Positions 10,701 through 19,700 of a stretch of 64,000 bases of DNA are shown in pieces. Location of the stretch: contig CBDFGG010000004.1 in assembly GCA_965247015.1 (NCBI GenBank), positions 1,116,001 through 1,180,000 on the forward strand. Direction: 5' to 3'. Both the position numbers and the translations under genes were made by a program. The notes under the pieces are model-generated. The model was not told the origin of the DNA. It searched no databases and saw nothing but the letters and a program-made list of their open reading frames with translations. Position 1 is the stretch's first letter; each line of letters opens with the position of its first letter. The DNA comes from JAIXWP01 sp965247015. Its GTDB lineage: Bacteria > Bacteroidota > Bacteroidia > Flavobacteriales_D > Sanyastnellaceae.

Positions 10701-13700
10701 TGATGTTGTAACCATCTTCATTTTTGACGCTGATCAACCAGCTGCAAATGCAGGGCCTGATCAATCTCTTTGCTCACCAACATCTACAACTCAACTCGCA
10801 GGAAACAATGCATTATTCCCAGCAAGTGGAACATGGACGTTGATTCAAGGAACAGGAACATTTACAAATGCAAATTCTCCAACAACGAATGTCACTGGAC
10901 TTTCAATCGGGGAAAATATTTTTAGATGGACTATTTCAAATGGCCCATGTAGCAACTCTACAACCTTTGACCAAGTGAGCATATTTGTATTTGATAGCAA
11001 TGCTCCTTCTGCAAATGCTGGTCCTGATCAAAGTATTTGTACACCTGCAAGCTCTGTTATAATGGCCGCAAATGCCGCGGTATTCCCGGGCGCTGGAACA
11101 TGGACATTGGTTTCAGGTTCAGGAATTATTGTAAATGCAAATTCTCCAACTACAACCATCAACAACTTAGCAGTTGGACAAAACATATTCCGTTGGACCA
11201 TTAACAATGGTGCATGCGGATCACAAACAACATTCGACGAGGTTAGCATTTTTGTATTCTCAAATAGCTCACCGATCGCGAATGCAGGACCAGATCAAAA
11301 TATCTGTACTCCTATCACATCAGCAACACTTGCTGGAAGTGTCCCAATTTTCCCATCAACGGGTGCATGGACATGGATTTCAGGACCATCGACTCCTGTT
11401 ATTTCAAACCCAAGCAATCCTGCAACAACAGTTACTGGTTTGACAGTAGGTGTGCATGTGTTCCAATGGACTGTGAACAATGGTCCTTGTGCTGCAGGTA
11501 TCACTACAGATCAAATGACCATCAATGTATTTGATGGCAACGCTCCACTTGCAAATGCTGGTGCAGATCAAGAAATCTGTTTGCCTACGACCACGACTAC
11601 TATGACAGCGACTCCTGCAACCTTCCCTGGAAGCGGAGTTTGGACACTCATTCAAGGGTCAGGAACTATTACTAATACAACTTCTGCTACAACTTCAATT
11701 ACAGGTTTAGCAGTTGGAGAAAATATTTTTAGATGGACAGTTTCAAATGGTAATTGTACTCCATCATCTTCGTTCGATCAAGTAAGTATTTTCATTTTTG
11801 ATAATACACAAGCTGCTGCCAATGCTGGTGCAGATCAAAGCTTCTGCGAACCAACTTCATCAACTACATTGGTAGGAAATAACATTACATTCCCTGCAAC
11901 AGGTCAGTGGACGTGGGTTTCAGGACCTACTACTCCAACGATTGTTTCTCCAAATAGCCCATCAACTGCTGTTACAGGACTTGGTGTTGGAGCGAATGTA
12001 TTCCGTTGGACAATTGATAACGGTCCTTGCGCACCATCCACAACACAAGATGAAATTACCATTCTCATCTTTGATAGAGATCAACCAAACGCTAACGCCG
12101 GTCCTGATCAATCGTTGTGTTCACCAACATTCAACACATTACTTTCAGGTAACGTAGCAACTTTCCCATCAAGTGGTCAATGGACATTGATCTCTGGAAC
12201 TGGTACTATTGTCAATCCAACATCACCAACAACTGCGGTGACAGGATTGAGTATCGGTGAAAACATATTCAGATGGACAGTGAGCAACGGTCCTTGCGTT
12301 AATGCGACAACATTTGACCAAGTAAGCATTTTTGTATTTGATAGTGCTGCACCATCTGCAACTGCTGGACCGGATCAAAGTATTTGCACTCCAACAGGAA
12401 GCGTGGTAATGGCTGCGAACTCAGCGGTCTTCCCTGGAACAGGTATTTGGACGTTAGTTTCTGGATCAGGACTAATAGTGAACCCAACTTCACCAACAAC
12501 TACGATTAACAATCTAGCAGTAGGACAAAATATTTTCAGATGGACCATTAATAATGGTGCATGTGGATCTCAAACAACATTCGATGAAGTAAGTATTTTC
12601 GTATTTAGCGAATTCTCACCTGTTGCAAATGCAGGAGCAGACCAAGACTTATGTACTCCTATCACTTCAACGAACCTTCAAGGTAGTGTTCCTATTTTCC
12701 CTTCATCAGGATTCTGGACATTTATCTCTGGACCTTCTACTCCAACGATTGTAGATCCAACAAATCCAAATACACTGGTAACTGGATTAGCCATTGGACC
12801 AAACGTATTCCAGTGGACGGTAACAAATGGACCATGTGCATCTGGTATTACGACGGACCAAGTAACTATTACATTATTTGACGGCGGTGCAGCGACACCA
12901 AACGCTGGACCAGATCAAGAAATTTGTTCTCCATTAAGCAGTATACAACTCGGTGCGGATGCCGCGGTATTCCCTGGTATCGGTGAATGGACGCTTATCA
13001 GCGGTACTGGAACATTTGTAGACATCAACGATGAAAGCACTATCGTCAATGGTTTAACCATTGGTGTAAATACATTCCGTTGGAGTGTTAACTATTCAAC
13101 ATGCGGATCGCCATTCGATGAAGTAAATGTCATTGTATATAATTCTAGCCAAGGTGCTGCTGTTGCCGGACCAGACCAACAAATCTGTACCCCAGATAAC
13201 AGTGTAAACATGGCTGCTGACGCGGTTCTTAGCCCTGGCTTTGGAACGTGGTCACTCGTTTCTGGTAGCGGTGCAATTCAAGATGTCAACGATCCGAATA
13301 CACTGATCACTAACCTACCAATTGGAGAAAATATCTTCGTTTGGACAGTGTATAATGGATCATGTTTAGCTCCAGAATTAACAACAGATACAGTAAGCAT
13401 ATTCGTATTCTCAACTGATAATCTTGATGCAAATGCAGGTCTAGATCAAAGCTTCTGTACACCAACAAATAGCACGCTATTGACTGGAAGTGCTTTGATT
13501 TTCCCATCGACTGGTTTATGGACAGTTGAACAAGGAACTGGTACTATTGCTGATCCTACTTCACCATTCACAACAATCTCTGATCTAACGGTGGGTGAAA
13601 CTATTGTGAGATGGACTGTAAATAACGGACCATGTCCAAACACCATCAGTGTAGACGAAATGAGTATTTTCATCTTTGATGAAACACAAGCAGCAGCAAA

Positions 13701-16700
13701 CGCTGGTGCTGATCAAGAGTTGTGCTCAACGAATCCTTCTACTACACTCGCAGGAAATAGTGTGATTTTCCCAGCTTCTGGATTATGGACGGTAGTGCAA
13801 GGAACTGCAACATTTGCTGATGCTACCAACCCAACAACAGCAGTGTCTGGATTGAGCATTGGAACAAACATTCTTCAATGGACGATCAATAATGGTCCAT
13901 GCGATCCTTCATCAACTACAGATCAAGTAACGATCATAGTATTTGACAACACACAAGCTCCAGCAAACGCAGGACTTGATATTGACGCTTGTACATCACA
14001 AGGTGGTGTAACTGTTAATGGAACAGCATTTACATTCCCTGCAACAGGTGTTTGGGCACTCGTTTCGGGAAGTGGCACTATTACCAATCCAAACAGCGCT
14101 ACAACTACGATTACCAACTTAGGTGTTGGAACAAATGTATTTAGCTACACCATCAATAATGGTCCTTGCGCAGCGCCTTCTGTTGACTTCATCAATATTG
14201 ATACATTCGATGAATTCCAAGCAGAAGCAAATGCTGGTGATGATCAAATTTTGTGTTCTCCAATTTCTACAACTATTGTTGCAGGAAACGCTGTAACCTA
14301 TCCTGCTGTAGGAACTTGGACATTGGTTCAAGGCACAGGAACGATTGTTTCTCCTAATAGCCCAACCACCACCATCAACGGTCTTTCAATTGGTGTGAAT
14401 GTATTTAGATGGACCATCTCAAACGGACCATGTGATCCAACTGAAACATTTGATGAGGTAACTATAACAGTTTACAATTCAGCTCAAGGCCCAGCACAAG
14501 CAGGCAATGATCAAGAAATTTGTACACCTGCAAACTCAGTGAACTTGACTGCTGATGCAGTGCTTGCTCCTGGATTTGGTACATGGTCAATCATTGCTGG
14601 AAGTGGTGTAATCACAGATGTAAATGATCCAAACACACTTGTTTCTAATTTACCTGTAGGTGAAAATATCTTTGTGTGGACTGTGTACAACGGAACCTGT
14701 CTTGCACCTGAATTGACTACTGATACTGTAAGCATTTTTGTATTCGAAACTGACAACCTAGATGCGGCTGCAGGTCCAGATCAAAGCTTCTGTACGCCTG
14801 TATCATCCGCTACTTTAACGGGTAGTGCGTTGATTCAACCTTCTACAGGTTTGTGGACCATCGAACAAGGAACGGGTGTAATCATCAATCCAAGCTCTCC
14901 AACTACTACCATCACTGGTTTAACAGTTGGTGAAACAATTGTGAGATGGACTGTGAATAACGGACCATGTCCAAATACAATTACAGATGACGAATTGAGC
15001 ATCTTCATTTTCGATGAAAATCAAGAAGACGCAAATGCAGGTCTTGATCAAGAATTATGTACTCCAACAACTAGTACAACGCTTCAAGGAAATGCAGTAA
15101 TATTCCCAGCCATCGGAACATGGACCGTTCTTTCTGGTACTGGAACATTTGCTGACGCTAATGATCCTAACACTGTTGTCACTGGTTTATCAGTGGGTCA
15201 AAACAGCTTCCGCTGGACCATCAATAATGGTCCGTGTGCAAATGGAATCACAAATGACGTGGTAAACATCTTTGTATTCGATGCAAATAACCCAATTGCA
15301 AATGCAGGTGCAGATCAAGAGATTTGTTTGCCTACTACCACTGTTACACTTCAAGGTAGCTCGTACATCTTCCCTGCAAACGGTGTATGGACATTCTTGC
15401 AAGGTTCTGGTACGATTACAAACATCAATGATCCAGGAACTACTGTAACAAACCTATCCGTTGGAACAAACATTCTTGTATGGTCTGTTTCAAATGGACC
15501 ATGTGCTCCGAGCATCACAACAGACCAAGTGGAGATTCGTGTTTATGATGTTGATGCTCCACTTGCAAATGCCGGTGCAGATCAAGAATTGTGTGAGCCA
15601 AATACTTCTACAAACATGGCTGCACTCGTGCCAACAGCTCCAGGCTTTGGTACATGGAGCGTACTATCAGGTGCGCCATCAGTATCCATTGCAGACGTGA
15701 ATGATCCGTTCACAGAAATCACTGGTTTGGCAGTTGGTCAAACGATTCTATTGTGGACTGTATACAATGGACCTTGTGATAATAATGGTTCATTCGATGT
15801 AGTATCCATCTTCGTATTTGAATCTTCTCAACCTGCTGCAAATGCAGGTCCAGATCAAGATATCTGTACTCCTCAAACCACTGCAAACCTTGTTGCAAAT
15901 AATGTCATCTTCCCTGCTACGGGTACGTGGACATTGCAAAGTGGGTCGGGAACTATTGTAAATCCTAATAGCCCTGTTACAATCGTTGAAAACCTTGGTG
16001 TTGGTGCTAACGTATTCTGTTGGACCATCAGCAACGGTCCTTGTGACCCTCCAACCACTACCGACTGTGTGACGATCAACGTATTTGATTCTGGTCAATC
16101 AGCAGCGAATGCTGGTCCTGATCAAGAATTCTGCTTACCTACTACATCAAGCGTACTGGTAGGTTCTGCAATCGTTGGTTCATCCATCGGTCAATGGAGC
16201 ATCGTTCAAGGCGGAGGTTTCATCTCTAATATTTCTTCTGCTGTTACAAATATTTCAAACCTTCCTCAAGGTGAAAACATCTTTAGATGGACTGTAAACA
16301 ACGGAAGCTGTGGAACTACTCAAGACGAAGTTTCTGTATTCATTTATAACAATGATGCTCCAGAAGCAGATGCTGGTGAAGATGTTTCATTCTGTACGCC
16401 AACGAGCACTTACACAATGACTGCAAACACTCCGGAAATTCCTGGACTCGGAACATGGAGTATTGTAAGCGGACCAGGTCTTACTGGTACTGGAACAATC
16501 GACGATATCAATAATCCAACTGCAAATATTAGCGGACTGGTGATCGGTGAAAATAGATTCTCATGGACCATCTACAATGGACCATGCGAAGTACCAACCA
16601 CTGATCTCATCTCGATCTTTATCTATGATGAAAACCAACCGGTAGCTGATGCTGGTGAAGATCAAGAAATATGCTTGCCACAAACAGCTGTAGATCTTGA

Positions 16701-19700
16701 TGCAAACGATCCTATTTTCCCTTCTGCGGGTCAATGGACTATACTTCAAGGTAGCGGTACTATCACAGATATTAATGATCCAAATACTTCTGTTACGGAT
16801 CTTGCACAAGGAAATAATATCCTACAATGGACAACCAACAACGGACCTTGTGATCCATCTATCACATCTGATGTTGTAACAATCTCTGTATTTGATCCAA
16901 ATGCTCCTGAAGCGGATGCTGGTCCTGATCAATCTTTCTGCGAACCAGTGAGCAGCACCAATATGGCAGCACTTCTCCCTTCTACTCCAGGTGTTGGAAC
17001 TTGGACCCTCGTTGGTGGAACTGGAACAATTGCAGATATTAATGATCCGAATACATTGATAACTGATTTAACTGTCGGCGAAAACTGCTTCTTATGGACC
17101 GTTTACAATGGACCATGCGAAGAGCCAACAGAAGATGTAGTGTGTATTTACATTTACCCATCCGATCAACCGATTGCAGATGCGGGTGAAGATCAAGAGT
17201 TATGCACTCCACTCACCGAAACACAGCTTACTGCAAACGCAGTGGAATTCCCTGCACTCGGCGTGTGGACTCTAATCAGCGGATCCGGAACTATCAACGA
17301 CATCTATGATCCAAACACGATTGTTACTGATCTTGGCGATGGCGTAAACCAATTCCTATGGGCAATTGACAACGGTGCTTGTGATAATCCTATCTCTTCA
17401 GACATCGTTGAAGTGCGCGTGTACAGCGAAGATCAAACTGACGCAAATGCTGGAATCGATCAAGAATTCTGCCTTCCAACCAACAGCACTACTGTGAATG
17501 GAAATGAATTAATCGCTGCAGCTACTGGTACTTGGACATTGATTGATGGTGGTGGAACTATCGTGAACCCAACCAACTCTACTACTGATATCATTGATCT
17601 TCCTATCGGAAATAATGTATTCGTTTGGGAAGTATATAACGGGCCTTGTGGCGTCACTACTGATACAATTACGATCTCCATTTTCAATCCTTCTGAAGTG
17701 ATTGCACTTGCAGGTGACGATGCATCTTACTGCACACCTGATGATACCCATTGTATGTCGGCAAGCGCACCTTCTGAACCAGCTATCGGAACTTGGATAT
17801 TAATCACTGGTATTGGAAATATTGAAGATCCAAATGATCCAAACACTTGCATCACTGGATTAGGTGTTGGTGAAAATATCTTCATGTGGTGTATCGATAA
17901 CGGCCCTTGTGGTTCGACTTGCGATATCATGTCGATCTTCGTTTACAACCAAGCTACTCCTGATGCGAATGCAGGACCAGATATTGAAATCTGCTTGCCA
18001 ACAAATGCTGTTGCTATGGCAGCATCATCTGCTGAGTTCCCTGCGATTGGTCAATGGTCACTTCTATCTGGAAGTGGTACCATCACCGACTTGAATAGCC
18101 CAAATGGTATCATGGCAGATCTTGGTCTTGGAACCAACGTGTTTGTTTGGACAGTTAACAATGGTGTTTGTCCTAACGGCATCACTTCTGATACTGTAGA
18201 GGTCCGCGTGTTCGATCCAGGTGCTGAACTTCCAAATGCAGGTCCAGATCAATTTATCTGTACACCTCAAAATACAGTGACAATGGCGGCCAATGCTGCA
18301 CAAGATCCTTCATTCGGATTCTGGAATTTGATTCAAGGAAGTGCAACTATTGCTGATATCAATGACCCACTCACGGAAGTATCTGACCTTGGTGTTGGTA
18401 TTAATATTCTAACATGGAGCTTCTATAACAGCAGCTGTTCTGAATTCCCACCAACGGATACACTGAGAGTACTTGTGTATGATGAAGGTCAGCCACCAGC
18501 TGATGCCGGTCCTGATCAAGAGTTCTGTTTCCCAACAAATGCTGCAACGATGGCTGCTAATGAAGCAATCGTTCCTGCCATCGGAACATGGACACTTGTA
18601 AGCGGTACTGCTTCATTCAGTGATATCAACGATCCGAATGCAACTGTAACCAATCTATCACCTGGTACCAACGTATTTGTATGGACCATCGATAATGGCC
18701 CATGTGCAAATGCAATCACTACAGATACGGTAGAGATGAGAGTGTTCGTCCCAGACGCACCAGTGGCAGACGCAGGACCAGACCTCGAGCTTTGCACTCC
18801 GATCGATTGTATTGAATTGAGCGCACTCAGCCCTATTGACCCACAAGTCGGAACGTGGAGCTATGTAAGCTCTGTTAATGGTGCCGGTAATATTCCTTTC
18901 GGTTCAATTGATGATTTGAATAATCCTCAAGCAAACCTCTGCGCACTTGCAGTTGGCGTGCATACACTTCAATGGAATATTTACAACGGTCCTTGCAACA
19001 ACGACAGCAATGATCAAGTAGTGATCAGTGTATACGATAACACAGCGCCAGCAGCTGATGCAGGAGAAGATATCTTCCTTTGTGCGCCTGAGAACGCCAC
19101 ACAGCTTCAAGCTAACGCCGCTATCTTCCCAGGTGTAGGAACTTGGTCTATCGCTTCTGCGATCGGACCTAACGGACCACTCACCACTGGAACGTTTGGT
19201 GATTTGAATGATCCACTCACTTCTTTCACTGGACTTGAAATTGGTATCTACACATTGATATGGACGATTGATAATGGACCATGCGGACCACCAACTACTG
19301 ATACAGTAATCGTTCAAATCAATAACCCGGCTTCGCCAAACGCTGATGCAGGACCTGATCAAGAATTCTGCTTGAACTTCGCCGATGCTACAATGGCTGC
19401 GAATACTCCGCTATTCCCTGCTATTGGATCATGGGAAGCAATCAGCTTTGATCCAACTGGAACCATCGTTGATCCTAGCAACCCAAGCACACTGATCTCA
19501 GATATTCCATTAAACGAACACTTGTTTGTATGGTGCATCGATAACGGATCTTGCGCAAATACTGTAACATGTGATACCGTTTCAATCTATGTAAATGATA
19601 TCACGATTGCTGCTGCAAATGCTGGAGAAGATCTATTCTTCTGCGGTGCTCCAGATTCATTGATCATGCAAGCAAGCATCGCCGTAGGACTTGCTGAAGG

